DNA of 64,000 nt from Neovahlkampfia damariscottae. Lineage: Eukaryota; Heterolobosea; Selenaionea; Neovahlkampfiida; Neovahlkampfiidae. Positions within the stretch are counted from its first letter, which is position 1; each line of letters starts with the position of its first letter. A program made the position numbers and the translations under genes. The stretch is taken from NCBI GenBank assembly GCA_016618085.1, contig JABLTG010000013.1, positions 62,001 through 126,000 of the forward strand, given 5' to 3'. Positions 32,943 to 44,279 of the stretch are shown piece after piece. The notes under the pieces are model-generated. The model saw nothing but the letters and a program-made list of their open reading frames with translations. It had not been told where the DNA came from and did no database searches.

Positions 32943-33284
32943 ATGTCAAGTATATCAATACTGTCAAAAAAACAATCAAGAATTTTAAAAGGAAAAGAAA
33001 AATATAATCAAATTCAAAAAAACTGGTTAGAATTACAAGAATACGAGACAAGTTTAGATGAAGAAATTTTTAAAGACCAAGATGTTCAAGAATGTGTTAA
33101 AATAACATCAAAAAATACAAACCAAATCGAATATACTATAGATGATCGATACGTGAGACAATTATTAAGTACAGAACAAAATCCAGAATTTCCTGTACCT
33201 GTGCCTTTGAATTTAGTTATAACAGTTTTAGATGAGATATGGGATGATGAAGGAGGTACTTGTAGAACATGTATACTTTTATAA
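32943..33284 (+). CDS. Small protein with C-terminal CaaX box
   Basis: A single exon of 113 aa. The body is charged and helical (KEKYNQIQKNWLELQEYETSLDEEIF). The C-terminus GGTCRTCILL ends in a canonical CaaX motif (CILL; Leu at X favours geranylgeranylation) with a second Cys four residues upstream that could be palmitoylated. I do not recognise the family; size and tail recall G-protein gamma subunits, but the gamma helix signature is not clear. A CCAAT box is at about 32899. It ends 5 nt from the convergent cyclin B gene. Confidence 0.55.
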   Translation: MSSISILSKKQSRILKGKEKYNQIQKNWLELQEYETSLDEEIFKDQDVQECVKITSKNTNQIEYTIDDRYVRQLLSTEQNPEFPVPVPLNLVITVLDEIWDDEGGTCRTCILL

Positions 33285-33289
33285 AAAAT

Positions 33290-34364
33290 TTAATCTTTAC
33301 AAATGGTTTCAACTTTTTGAAAAATTTCTAATTTTGTTTTTCTGCTGTATTTTCTTTTCAAAGCTCCATTTGCTTCACAACCAACATTCACATACTTTTC
33401 TAAAACTTTTCTTAAAAAGTTCTTACAATTTTCCAATTGGTCACTTTTATACATTGTGTAATGAGCAGACATGTTGGACCAATTTTTTTTTCTTAAAAGC
33501 AATTGACTTAAATGAATTGAACTTGCACAAATTTCTGAAGGTTTGAATTGATAAGCTTCTGGATGTAATAGTGATAAATCCATTAAAAAACAACTTAAGA
33601 TTTGAACACCATTATCAGCACGAGTGACTTTATGAAATCTATCAGCAAAAGTATTTACAGATGTAATTGTTATATTGAAGTTTAATTTCGTGAGAATATT
33701 AAATTCCATTTTTTTTAATTGATCTTCAGTGTAAGCTTCGCAACAAAGTCTAACATAAGCAGCAAGTCTTGGACATTGAATTTCTTGATATTTACAAGCA
33801 ATCATCATTGCAGCTAAACCAACAAGTTGAACTTTTTTGTATGAAACAACTTCTTTTGACAAATAACGATCTAAAAGGTTGATTGTAAGGAATAATGTTT
33901 CTCTGTTCAACTTATAACGATCATTTACTTCAATTAACCAGTCAACTAAAACAGCTCTTGTGTCATAAGTAACTTCTTGTTGAATGAACATAAAATCTGT
34001 TGGAGGTAAATGTTCACACTTTCGAAAAATAAGTTTAGTATTAATATCTTACTTCTGTTGCTCTTAAATTTTCAAGAATTGGTTTAATATATTCTGTTAC
34101 AGCTTGTGGATCATGTTCATCAAGTTTATCAATTCCTGGACTGATGACTTTTGGTGATGATCTTAAACTGGCTCTGAAACTTCTTTTCATTTCTGGTGTT
34201 ACAGGTGTTTCTTTTTTGTGGTTGTTGGAAAGGTCTTGAAGAACTAATCTTTGTTCTTTGTCTTTTATTGTTTCCTTAGGTTTTGTGTCTTTTAAGGATA
34301 AATTATCAAAATTTTTGAGCACATTATTTTCATTTCTTGTTGATGGTCTTTGTTCGTACTCCAT
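33290..34364 (-). CDS. Cyclin B (mitotic cyclin)
   Basis: Exons 34364-34053 and 34018-33290 (intron 34 nt) give 346 aa; the start is MEYEQRP, since the frame upstream has no ATG. Cyclin box 1 has the hallmark RAVLVDWLIEVNDRYKLNRETLFLTINLLDRYLS and VQLVGLAAMMIACKYQEI; cyclin box 2 follows at TITSVNTFADRF. The N-terminus holds a destruction box matching RxxLxxxxN (RLVLQDLSN), plus SP sites. It would activate CDK1 for mitosis and be degraded through the APC/C. Confidence 0.93.
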
Positions 34365-34568
34365 TTTTCTGTTTTGGTGTTTCCAAAAAAAAAGCGCCAA
34401 TTATATTGCTGCCGTTACGTAAATTCATTGGTCGAATAATCAACCAATGAACTGTGATCAAAAAAATTTATATTTTATTTTCTGTTATTTCATTATTTTA
34501 TTGTTTTTTGGACATTTATTTTTCGTCGCATGCTATTGGTTCTTGACAATACAATTCTGAAGAATTCA

Positions 34569-35253
34569 ATGCTTCTTCGTTCACCACGAAAAAAAACTCA
34601 AGTACGAACGATTTCTGTGATAGGTTCAAAGGACTCAGGCCATGGTATTTAAAAAAAAAAAAACTCATTAATAATATTCCAAGACACTGTTTTGATGATG
34701 CTTTCAGGTGATGTTACAAAATCCCAAACTTTTGACCCAACAAAAACAACAGCTTGTAAGACGATTCTATTTTAAACTTTAAGTCTCAAAAGAGATGGTT
34801 TCCAAAGATGAAAAATTTGAAGTTTTTTTTGAACCCATCACAACTGATATTGAAGATTCTTTCGACCAGATAAAACTTAATAAATCCAATGGCTTCATGT
34901 TTGTGTTCAATAAAAAATCAAAAAATTCATTTGAAGAATTTGAAAAATATGTCCAAGTAGTCGAGAGAGCAAAAGATGAAGAAAAATTTCCTGCTTTAGT
35001 AATTTCAACGATTAAAAATGAAAATAAAGAAACTGAAATTGACGTGAATGATATAATTGAATCAAAATTTCCAAATTTTTCGTTATGTGAAATAACATTT
35101 GAAAAATCATTGGACAAAAAAAATCAGCAGCTAGAAGACAATTTGAAAAAGCTTCTACTACAAATCAACTTCATGGGAAAGAAAAAAAAAAAGAAATCTG
35201 GTAATTTCTTGACAAGTTATTCCGATACAAATGAAGAAGATTTATTAAAATAG
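34569..35253 (+). CDS. Divergent Ras-like protein with eroded nucleotide-binding motifs
   Basis: Three exons (34569-34644, 34684-34755, 34784-35253; introns 39 and 28 nt) give 205 aa. Order and spacing follow a small GTPase: basic N-terminus, beta-1/P-loop region VRTISVIGSKDSGHDTVLMML, short switch region, then SNGFMFVFNKKSKNSFEEFEKYVQ (the GFLLVYDxxxxxSFE motif) and FPALVISTIKN where NKxD is expected. The P-loop lacks the GK[ST] (GHD instead) and NKxD and DxxG are not evident, so nucleotide binding is doubtful. The C-terminal Lys-rich tail (GKKKKKKSG) could bind membranes; there is no CaaX box. An ATTGG box lies near 34530. Confidence 0.5.
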
Positions 35254-35521
35254 AAAAAAGATGACTCTTAATTCAAAAAATGAATAAATACATTCAAAGA
35301 TAAACTTAATCTAAACTCACAGCCAACGAATCATCTGATTAGGATAAGATAAAAAAAAACATCATGCAAATCTGAATACCAACAGCTCAAAGTTCTTTTG
35401 GGTTTCAAAGATACTTTTATATCTCTGTATTCATGTATTCTTTCCTTTTGTTATTTGTATGGAAAATTCGCATTTTAATTTCGACCAATAGAATCAGCTT
35501 CTAACTCGAAAAGAAAAGCAA

Positions 35522-37248
35522 ATGGTGAAGGAAAAAAAAAAAAAGAAAACAAATAAATTCGAACCATTAGGTCCTGAAAAAATGGATGATTTAGATGAAG
35601 AGATTCAACAAAAAATAGAAACAAAAGAAAAACCTTCATATCCAATTTTAAAAGAGTTAAAAGATATTCGTGGCGATGTTCGACAACAAGCATGCATGTC
35701 AATTTCAAATATGGTTTTTGACGATGAACATACATTAAATGAATTGATTTCATGCGGAGCTATACATAAAGTATGTCAGTTGTTATGTGATCCTGATAAA
35801 ACTGTCAGAACAAGTGCTGCTGGTGCTTTAAGAAATACAATAATAGCTGGTGATTTTGAAGTTACAGATAAATTGATTTCAAATGATATTATGACTCCAT
35901 TGTTGACTGCGTTCAAACAAAGTTTAGAATTTTTACAAAAAGGACAAGAGGTGGAAGAAGCTTTTTCAAATGTATCACAAATTATTTTCGTCATTTCTTT
36001 TTTATGTGAAAATAGTGAAGTTGGTACTGATATTGTTTCAAATTATGACAATATTATTGAAATGTTTTTTTCGTTAATTTTCCATCAAAAAATAGAACAA
36101 GATTTATTGGTCGCCACATTTCAATGTTTATTGGTTATTTCAGATGAAAATGAAAAATTCTCAAAAAAGTTTCAAAAATTTCCAAATTCATTTGATTTAC
36201 TTGGAAAAGTATTTACCAATGAAAAAACACCAAATTTTTGTAAGAGTTTAATTTCTGGAATTTTATTAAATTTAACAAATGAAAAAGAAAAAATGAAAGT
36301 AATTTCATTAATTTCACCATTTTTATTTGATAATTTAAAATTCAATTCATTTGAATCTTTATCTTCCATCTTTCAAATTTTGAATTCAAAAGATAAAGAA
36401 GGTGTTGAAAAGACTGAAATTGAAGAATACAAAAATTGGAAAAATTTATCATTATCACAAAAATTATCCATTGAATTATTCTCTGATATGAATTCATACA
36501 TTGAAGGAGATACAAATGAAAAAATTGTATTGATCCAAAATTTATTGGAATTATCAAAAACCATCAATGAAAATTTAGAAAAAAATCAAGTTTTGAATTC
36601 ACTTCCTCTTATAAAAGATGATTTAAATTTAATTTTTTCAATTTTACAAAATTCAATTATTTGTATTGAAAGTATTACTCTTTCAGTTTCAAACAATTTT
36701 TTTAAAAATTTTGATTCAAATTTTTTATTAAATTTTGTATTTAGTTTATTTGAAAAAAGGAATGATGAATTGACTGAAAATTTAACAGGTATTATTTGGG
36801 CTCTTTCTGGAAATCAAATTCAATTGACAACCCAACAAGTTGAAATTATTGGTAAATTCTCATTTTCATCAAATGAAACAATAAGAGTAAATGCATTAGG
36901 TAAATAAAAAAAATACATTCATTTCAAACAGGTATTTTAGGTGAAATTGGACAATTGAACCATACAAAAGATCAAAATCTTTCATTGTTAAAAATATTCT
37001 ATTCCAAATTATCAGATACATCAATGAAAGTAGTTTGTCAAAGTTTAAACTCCATTTTTGATACTTATAAAGATTCAAATTGGAATCAAAATTTATCTGA
37101 ATTTTCATTCATTGAAAAGATGATTCAATTCTTGGAAAAATTCAAAAACGTAAAAAATTTTCAAAATGAAGAAGAGGTTGAAATCTATCAAGAAACTCTA
37201 ATGAATTTATTTGAATTCATAAAATACAAAAAAAATGAAATGAAATAA
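35522..37248 (+). CDS. HEATR3: HEATR3/SYO1-like ARM-HEAT protein (5S RNP import chaperone)
   Basis: Exons 35522-36899 and 36932-37248 (intron 32 nt) give 564 aa. The start follows CCAAT 35485-35489. The basic N-terminus MVKEKKKKKTNKF resembles the nuclear signal of SYO1. ARM repeats include VRTSAAGALRNTIIAGDFEV and ISNDIMTPLLTAF, which align closely with the HEATR3 repeat region, and the C-terminal VNALGILGEIGQ with CQSLNSIFDTYKDSN matches the HEATR3 C-terminal ARM. SYO1/HEATR3 co-imports uL18 and uL5 and hands them to 5S rRNA. The acidic loop of the yeast protein is not obvious. A 5S rRNA gene lies 15 kb away in the window; that proximity is probably coincidental. Confidence 0.75.
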
Positions 37249-37251
37249 ATT

Positions 37252-38569
37252 TTATTTAGTTTCATTGAATAATTCTCTTCCAATTAACATTCTTCTAATT
37301 TCACTTGTTCCTGCACCAATTTCGTATAATTTAGCATCTCTTAAAATTCTTTCAACTGGATATTCTTTGGTGTATCCATTTCCACCTAATGTTTGGATTG
37401 CTTGAAGAGCTACTTGTGTTGCTTGTTCTGCTGCGTATAAAATAACACCTGCACAATCTTTTCTAACTGATAAACTATTATGGTCTGGTAATCTTGAGCA
37501 TGCTCTTGCTACACTGTAAACATATGCTCTAGTTGCATTCAATGATGTGTACATGTCCGCTAATTTACCTTGCATTAATTGAAATTCACCAATTGGTTTT
37601 CCAAATTGTTTTCTTTCATGTACATATGGTACTACATTATCTAAACATGCTTGCATTAAACCAAGTGGACCTGCTGATAGGACAACTCTTTCAAAATCTA
37701 ATCCGTTCATTAACACTTTGGCTCCATGTCCAACCCCTGATAAAACATTTTCTTCTGGGACTTCACAGTCTTCGAACACTAATTCACAAGTGTTTGATCC
37801 ACGCATTCCCATTTTATCCAATTTTTGAGCAGTTGAAAATCCTTTGAAATTTTTTTCAACTAAGAAAGCTGTTACTCCTTTACTTGGAGGTCCATTCATA
37901 TCAGTTTTTGCATAAACAATTAAAACATCAGCATCAGGACCCTAATGAAGAAAAGTTGTTAAAAAATTATTTTTCATTTTCAAACGTTAGTTATCCACAT
38001 TTTGTTTCCATTCAAGACCCATCTGTCACCTTTTTTTTCAGCTCTTGTTTTCATAGATCCAACAACATCTGATCCAGCACCTGGTTCTGACATAGCTAAA
38101 GCTCCAATATGTTCTCCAGAAATCAATTTTTCCAAGTATTTATCTTTTTGTTGTTTGTTACCAATTCTTGCTAATCTATCAACACATAAATTACTATGTG
38201 CACCATAACTAAGTGCTATTGAACCTGAACCTCTTGATAATTCTTCAATTGCCAAAACATGTTCCATGACTGACAAACCCATTCCTGAAAAATTCAACAA
38301 AAAAAAAATAAAAAACCTCCATCTTCAACAGGAACTGTCAACCCTAATAAACCAAATTCACCAAATTTTTTCCATAAATGATTTGGAAATTCATTTTTTT
38401 TATCAACTTCAGCAGCTATTGGAGCAATATGTTCTTTAACAAATGCTTCTGTTGTTTCTTGAATTTCTAATTGAGTTTCAGTGAATTCAGATTTGAATAT
38501 ATTTGAATAAGAATAATTTCGTTTTGGTAGATACTTTGAAGTTTGTTTGAAAAGTTGTTTTGTAAACAT
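37252..38569 (-). CDS. IVD: Isovaleryl-CoA dehydrogenase, mitochondrial
   Basis: Exons 38569-38317, 38284-37986 and 37941-37252 (introns 32 and 44 nt). The N-terminus [22 protein letters not shown] is a typical matrix presequence. Acyl-CoA dehydrogenase motifs are present: [87 protein letters not shown]. Two details point to IVD, not to a short- or medium-chain enzyme: Gly stands where other ACADs keep the catalytic Glu (IGAGTSEI), and a Glu is present in [15 protein letters not shown], the position used by IVD. It oxidises isovaleryl-CoA in leucine breakdown and passes electrons to ETF. The gene ends 3 nt from the HEATR3 stop. Confidence 0.93.
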
Positions 38570-38576
38570 TTTTTTG

Positions 38577-38581
38577 ATTGG
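38577..38581 (-). promoter_or_regulatory. CCAAT box of IVD gene
   Basis: CCAAT on the coding strand within AACCAATCAA, 7 nt upstream of the IVD ATG. It is one instance of a box found before most starts here. Confidence 0.5.
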
Positions 38582-38623
38582 TTGAATAAAACAAATGAAT
38601 GAAATATAAATTTAATATTTAAT

Positions 38624-39374
38624 TTATTTTTTTAAAACTGGATAAAAAACACCTTCCACAACTTCAAAATTATTATCTCTATTTTGTGCTTCATGAAAAC
38701 AAGTAACTTCAGTTTGTCCTGGAATTGGATGTCTATATCTAATATTATGTGAATGTAAATATTTTCCTGTGTCAACCTGTTCATTAATAAAGATTAATTT
38801 TAAAAAAATTTACATGTTGAAATTTCAAACTTTTTTTTTGTGTTAATTTTTTTTTTTTTTTTCTTACACTTTTCCTTGATACCAATTCTTTTTTGATTCA
38901 TCATTCAAAAGAATTTTAAAATTATCACCTGTATCACCTTCTTTTCTGAACGCTGAAACTTCTTGTTGTTGACTTAAAGGTGATGTATGTAAATGTGAGT
39001 GTAAATTTTTTCCAGTGTTTGAATGTTCTAAACGTATGATATCTTTATTTTTCAATGGTGTTCCTGGAGGACAATATTTTCCATGTGCTCCTGATTTATT
39101 TTAAAGTTATTTTTGTTGTTACCTTTTACAATCCAATATGAATTGGAATCACCTGATCCTGGGTATCCTGTTACGGATTGTTGTCCACTTCCAGTTCCAT
39201 ATGGAACTTTATGTGAATGAAGTCTTGTATCTGTTTGTCTTTTTTGATTTTGATTAATTTATTAGGTTTTTACCTGTGCTTCAATTTTATAATACTTCCG
39301 CATGTAATTACAATATCCTTTGCCAATGATAATGTTATCAATAGATTAAATATAACAAACAAGAATAATTTCAT
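38624..39374 (-). CDS. SDF2-like secretory protein with MIR repeats
   Basis: Four exons (39374-39274, 39238-39123, 39090-38870, 38776-38624; introns 35, 32 and 93 nt) give 196 aa. A signal peptide (MKLFLFVIFNLLITLSLA) precedes three MIR repeats with the family words RLHSHKVPYGTGSGQQSVTGY, RLEHSNTGKNLHSHLHTSP and GKYLHSHNIRYRHPIPGQTEV. SDF2 proteins sit in the ER lumen with chaperones (ERdj3/BiP) and the MIR fold is shared with protein O-mannosyltransferases. There is no clear KDEL-type retention tail (it ends PVLKK). The 93-nt intron is the longest well-supported one in the window. Confidence 0.85.
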
Positions 39375-39529
39375 CTTCTCTTCAACTTTGAAAAAAAACC
39401 AAGTGGTTGAAAATTATTGGAGCGGAATTTTAATTTTTTTAAAACAATTTTTTTTCAATTATTTTTATGAATACTTCAAATTTACAGATGAAGTCTGAAA
39501 CCGTCAAATTGGAAAAATTCTATATTTTT

Positions 39530-39534
39530 ATTGG
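39530..39534 (+). promoter_or_regulatory. ATTGG (reverse CCAAT) box of lysyl-tRNA synthetase gene
   Basis: The box lies 30 nt before the ATG at 39564. The reading frame is open through it but has no ATG there, so it helps decide the start. Confidence 0.5.
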
Positions 39535-39563
39535 TCAAACAACCTCTGAAAAATTTTGTGCGT

Positions 39564-41630
39564 ATGTCAAACGTGAAAGAGATTTTAGTTAAAGTCAATA
39601 GTTTATTAGCAGATAATAAACAAAAACTTGAAGATTTACAAAAAAAATCATCCGAAGAAGCTTCACAAGAAGGTGAAAATTTATTAAAAACTTGTTATGA
39701 AGGAAGTTTAGATGATTTTATGTTTTTAATTGTTGATAACTCACACGAAGAAGAAGTTAAAAAAGTAGCTGATGAATGGGTCAAATCATTTCCTTTATCA
39801 AAAAAGTAACCATTTTTTGTTTTTAATTTTTTTTTTAAACAGCAAAGTAAAAGGAATTGAAAAAAGAATGAAAACTCATATTGAAAAACAAAAAAAGAAA
39901 CAAACAAAAGTTACAACTTCAAAAAAAAAAGAAGAAGAAATTGTTGATCCTTCAGTAAGGATTCGAACACAAAGAAATAATTCTAACAAATTTTTTTTAG
40001 AAATATTATGAAAATAGAAGTCATAGCATTGTTGAATTACAAAAATCAGGATTTGATACTTATCCACACAAATTTCAAAATGACATGAAAATTCCAGAAT
40101 TCGTAACAAAATATGATAATCTTGAAGCTGCTTCAAAATTAAAAGAAACTGTTTCAATCTCTGGTAGAATTATCCTCAAAAGAGCTCAAGGAAAATCATT
40201 AGTTTTTTACACCATTCAAGGTGATTCAAAAGATTTACAAATTCTTTCAGATGTTAACACTTATGAAGGTTAGTTGAAAAAAAAACAAATTAACAATAAA
40301 TAGGTGGAAAAGAAGAATTTGATAAAATTCATTCACTTTTACATAGAGGAGATGTTATTGGAATCACAGGACATCCAGGAAAAGGAAAACCAACAAAAAC
40401 AAAAGAAAATGGAGAACTTTCAATTATTCCAACCAAAATTACACTTTTAGCACCTTGTCTTCATATGTTACCAACATCACATTATGGCTTTAAAGATCAA
40501 GAAACACGTTACAGACAAAGATATTTAGATTTAATCATGAACAATGAAACAAGAAGAGTATTTTTAGTTAGAAATCAAATCATCAAATATATCAGAAATT
40601 ACTTGGATGGTAATGATTTTATTGAAGTTGAAACACCAATGATGAATATGATCGCAGGAGGAGCTACAGCTAAACCATTTATTACTTATCATAATGATTT
40701 AAAAATGAAATTATTCATGAGAATTGCACCTGAGTTATATTTAAAACAATTAATCATTGGAGGTCTTGATAGAGTTTATGAAATTGGAAAACAATTTAGA
40801 AATGAATCAATTGATTTAACACATAATCCAGAATTTACAACATGTGAATTTTATTGGGCTTATGCTGATTATAATGGTAAAAACAACAAGAAATTTTATT
40901 AAATCTATTTTTAGATTTATTAAAAACAACAGAAGAAATGTTTTCTGGTATGGTAAAAAAAATTACAGGATCATATATACTCAAATACAGACCTGATCCA
41001 AATGATGAAAAAGTTTTAGAAATTGATTTTACACCACCATTTAGAAGAGTTAAAATGATTCCAACATTGAATGAAAAAATGAAAGTTGAAATTCCAGAAG
41101 ATTTAGAATCAGAAGACGCTAGATTATTTTTATTAGAATTAGTTAAAAAACATAATGTTAAATGTAATCCACCTCAAACAACAGCTAGACTTTTAGATAA
41201 ATTAGTTGGTGAATTTATTGAACCTGATTGTATCAATCCAACATTCATTATGGAACATCCAAAAATTATGTCACCTTTGGCAAAATGGCATAGATCAAAT
41301 TCAAATTTAACAGAAAGATTTGAATTGATGGTTGCAGGAACTGAAATTTGTAATGCTTATACTGAGTTAAATTCACCTTATGTTCAACGTGAAAGATTTA
41401 TGGATCAAATGAAAGATAAAGAACAAGGTGATGATGAAGCTCAACAAATGGATGAAGGTTTTTGTACTGCTTTAGAATATGGTTTACCACCAACTGCTGG
41501 TTGGGGTTGTGGAATTGATAGAATGACAATGTTCTTATCAAATAAATATAATATCAAAGAAGTTATTTTATTCCCAGCAATGAAACCGGATGAAATTCCA
41601 GTTGAAGAAAAAAAAGAAGAACAAAAATAA
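39564..41630 (+). CDS. KARS1: Lysyl-tRNA synthetase, class II, cytosolic
   Basis: Five exons (39564-39805, 39843-39954, 40001-40268, 40304-40876, 40915-41630; introns 37, 46, 35, 38 nt) sum to 636 aa. An N-terminal helical extension rich in Lys ([18 protein letters not shown]) binds tRNA in eukaryotic enzymes. The OB-fold anticodon domain follows ([22 protein letters not shown]). Class II motif 1 is [21 protein letters not shown], motif 2 is [29 protein letters not shown] and motif 3 is [15 protein letters not shown]. The catalytic core looks intact. It charges tRNA-Lys with lysine using ATP. Confidence 0.97.
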
Positions 41631-41813
41631 AATATTTTAAATCTCTTTCAAAAATTTAGTTTTTTTTTTTTTTTGTCGAACTTCATTGGGAGTTGGTTGA
41701 CTCTGTGGTGATGAGAAACTGAAATGGAGAGAATTTATCTACCTCAGGGTTCTTATTGTTCTTATGAGAAACTAAAGAAATAGAACTGACTTTGAGAAAT
41801 AGCAACAAATAAT

Positions 41814-42338
41814 TTATTTTTTTTCATCTTTTTCCATTTTTTCTTTTGCTGCGTCTATCATGATGTTCATAAGTGTAACATATGTATCAGTCCAAATTTG
41901 TTTGATTTCATCATTCCATGCATCTCCAGAATGTTTTTCCAAAGTGTATAAAAGAGCATTTGCAACATCCATATATTGTTCTGAAAAAGTCAATAAAAAC
42001 ATGAAATGAGTGATTTACCTTTGGTAAAGACACCATAATTTACGTGTCTTTTTCCAAGTTTGACAACTTGATCCATTACTTTGTCAAGATCTTCTGCTGA
42101 TTTCACAATCATATCCAAAACTTTTGTGAGTTTACGTCCTTGAGTTCGAACTGTGACATTTTTGAACATTCCTTCTCTGTATGCTGGGAAATGTGTTAAA
42201 AAAAGGATTAGTCTTACAAGGTGTTGTTGTCCAGAGTTTGTCGTAGAATGTATCAGCAAATTGATCTAAAGGTTCAACGTCATCTTTTACAGGAAGGTCG
42301 CAAATTACTTGCCATGATGCTTTGAGTTGTTCTGCCAT
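41814..42338 (-). CDS. Single-domain globin
   Basis: Three exons (42338-42218, 42183-42019, 41980-41814; introns 34 and 38 nt) give 150 aa. The proximal His is in LGKRHVNYGVF, the F-helix/FG-corner pattern (LGxxHxxYGV) of single-domain and flavohaemoglobin-type globins; the H helix is AWNDEIKQIWTDTYVTLMNIMI. The E-helix distal position is in TQGRKLTKVLDM, with Gln at the likely distal site. It binds haem and could store or sense O2 or detoxify NO. Start MAEQLKASW is preceded by an ATTGG-type box at 42402-42406. Confidence 0.85.
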
Positions 42339-42792
42339 TTTTATTTGTGTTTTTTTTGTTTTTTTTTTTTGTTTTAAATCTTCAGAAAATGGTCTGTTTT
42401 TATTGGTCAATTCATTTCCAAAATTGGAAATGTTGCAATTCATTCGTCCATTCCAATTGCCCATTTTCAGCTAAACTAAAAGTTTTGGAAGGTCAAAAAT
42501 CCAGAACCGGATAATTTTGAATCCAGGTCGTTGTTCATTCGTCTGTTCAATGTTTTTCAACGGATAATTTTTCTTACAAAACGAACAGTGAAGACCTCTT
42601 GAGTTGAAGTGGCTTACGACATTTCTATTTATTCTTTTAGTCTGTCGAACCACCAAATGACAGATAATACCTTCATTGAAACCTTGACAAGCTGTTCGAA
42701 ACATCTATGGTGAAATTGATAAAATGGAGCGATGAGTCCATCAATTTGGTTTTCCATATCTTTTTTCCTAAAGGTTTCTTTTCTTTTGGTTT

Positions 42793-43197
42793 CTAAAAAA
42801 TCGTTAACTTGGTTTGTGGATAACCAAAAAATGCTAGTTTTCTGTTTCGATTTTTGTCTTTTTTCTTGAGATTCATATTTTCATCATAAGTACTTTGGTT
42901 GGGCTTGTAACTCAAACATAAGTCAAGTCTTGAGTCTGTTTTTTGCATCAACTTCTTATTTACTGAATTACGGAACTGTTTTCTTTGTTTGGTTTTTTGA
43001 GCTGTACTGAAAATTCGTTGTATTAGGTATGGATGAGTACTATCAGAATTTGTTTTGTTGTTGAATGAAAAGTCACTTGTGACTTTGTAGATTTATTCTT
43101 ACTTTTCTTTCTCATTCGATATTTTTTTGTTTGGAGACATTTGTAATTGTTTCACGTTGTTTTGAAGGAACCATTCTTCAACTACAAATCTGTTCAT
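42793..43197 (-). CDS. Small basic protein, unrecognised
   Basis: Exons 43197-43103 and 43075-42793 (intron 27 nt) give 125 aa rich in Lys, Asn and Gln (MNRFVVEEWFLQNNVKQLQMSPNKK ... NLKKKDKNRNRKLAFFGYPQTK). A further possible 26-nt intron near the end would bypass the TAG at 42793 and extend the frame to a TGA at about 42673 with another about 40 codons, so the 3' end is open. I do not recognise it. It starts about 50 nt from a possible divergent gene, with a CCAAT in between. Confidence 0.35.
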
Positions 43198-43246
43198 TTC
43201 CTGTCTGATGCAACAAGTATTGAAAAATTGACCAAAAAAAACTAAA

Positions 43247-43533
43247 ATGCCGTGTGATTGGTGTGAGAAAAGAAAAAAAAACAAAATGTGTTTTTGGACT
43301 TGGTGAATTTTTCAAATGGGGCAAAGGAGAACCTGTTTGTGATATAATGAAGAAAAAGATACAAAAAATTAGAAAGACAAAAGAAAAAAGAGGAAAAGCT
43401 TAAATTAGAAAAATCGAAAATCAATGAAAAAATGAACGAAAAGACAATCAAACAAGAAAACAAAAGAAAACAAGATTTAAAAGAAGAACTAGAATCCAAA
43501 AAGGTAAAAAATAAAGTGTTTCATCCAAAATAA
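43247..43533 (+). pseudogene. Short Cys-containing, Lys/Glu-rich gene with apparent frame breaks
   Basis: The ATG at 43247 opens MPCDWCEKRKKNK, then the sensible reading moves to a second frame (CVFGLGEFFKWGKGEPVCDIMKKKIQK) and later to a third (EEKLKLEKSKINEKM ... ELESKK) ending at 43533. Both shifts occur at or near A-runs and no GT-AG intron explains them well, although one 67-nt intron could bypass the middle part. It is either a decaying gene or a gene with homopolymer-length sequence errors. The CxxC and later Cys could have formed a small zinc site. Function unknown. Confidence 0.3.
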
Positions 43534-43581
43534 TGACTTGTATTTGATTGCAAGACTCAGTGATTTGTATAATGATTCAAA

Positions 43582-44096
43582 CTAAAATTTATTGCTTGGA
43601 TCATCATCAACCCAATTTCTTTTTGCAAATTCATGTACAAAACTTTGCATTTTTTCATCTCTGGTATCAATAATTTTTTTCATTTCATGAAATATTTTCA
43701 AGATTTCCCTTCTTTGATTTTTTTCAACAAAACAATAAAGTAAGTTGTTCAAATTTTGAATTTCAAGTAGTCTTGACTCTTCTTCATTTATGATATTTTT
43801 GAACCTTTCATTAAGTACAATCAATTCATTTTCGAATTCAAGTATGTTTTTATTCATTTTGTCAAAAAGGTCAGGTATTTCTGTTCTGTTTGGATTTTCA
43901 TTGTATTCTTTATGAAGGAAATTAAAACAATCAATGCAGAAGAAATGATGACAATCAGGACAAAGGTACACAGATCTTCCTTCAAAACAACAATCTAAGT
44001 TCAGAATGACTAAACATCTAACTTACTACATAAATTTTCATCATTTTGAATATCATTTGGGTACAAATGACATCTATGGCTGTTTTCTTCTTCCAT
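43582..44096 (-). CDS. B-box-like zinc-binding protein with coiled coil
   Basis: Exons 44096-44027 and 43979-43582 (intron 47 nt) give 155 aa. Cys and His residues are spaced like a B-box: HRCHLYPND, then NLCRRSVYLCPDCHHFFCIDCFNFLHKE. A helical segment follows (IPDLFDKMNKNILEFENELIVLNERFKNIIN...), as in the B-box-coiled-coil part of TRIM-like proteins, but there is no RING or C-terminal recognition domain. Probably a scaffolding protein; partner unknown. ATTGG lies about 4-10 nt before the ATG. Confidence 0.6.
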
Positions 44097-44279
44097 TGTC
44101 CAATTTGATTCTCTAAATTTGTCAAGATCTATTGTTCTTTACCAATGATGGTGGTTTGATCCAGAAAATTCGATCAAATTGGAATATTTTTTCCACAAAA
44201 CTTTTGGACTTATTTCAGATTTTCCGAAAAACTCCTATTGGTTAATAAAATAAACAGCTTGGAATACAGTTCTACAGAG

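Noticed and set aside
42471-42704. Minus-strand open frame with two Cys (GLHCSFCKKN)
   Set aside because: No clear family; it may be a shadow of, or a 3' extension near, the small gene 42793-43197, so I did not annotate it separately.
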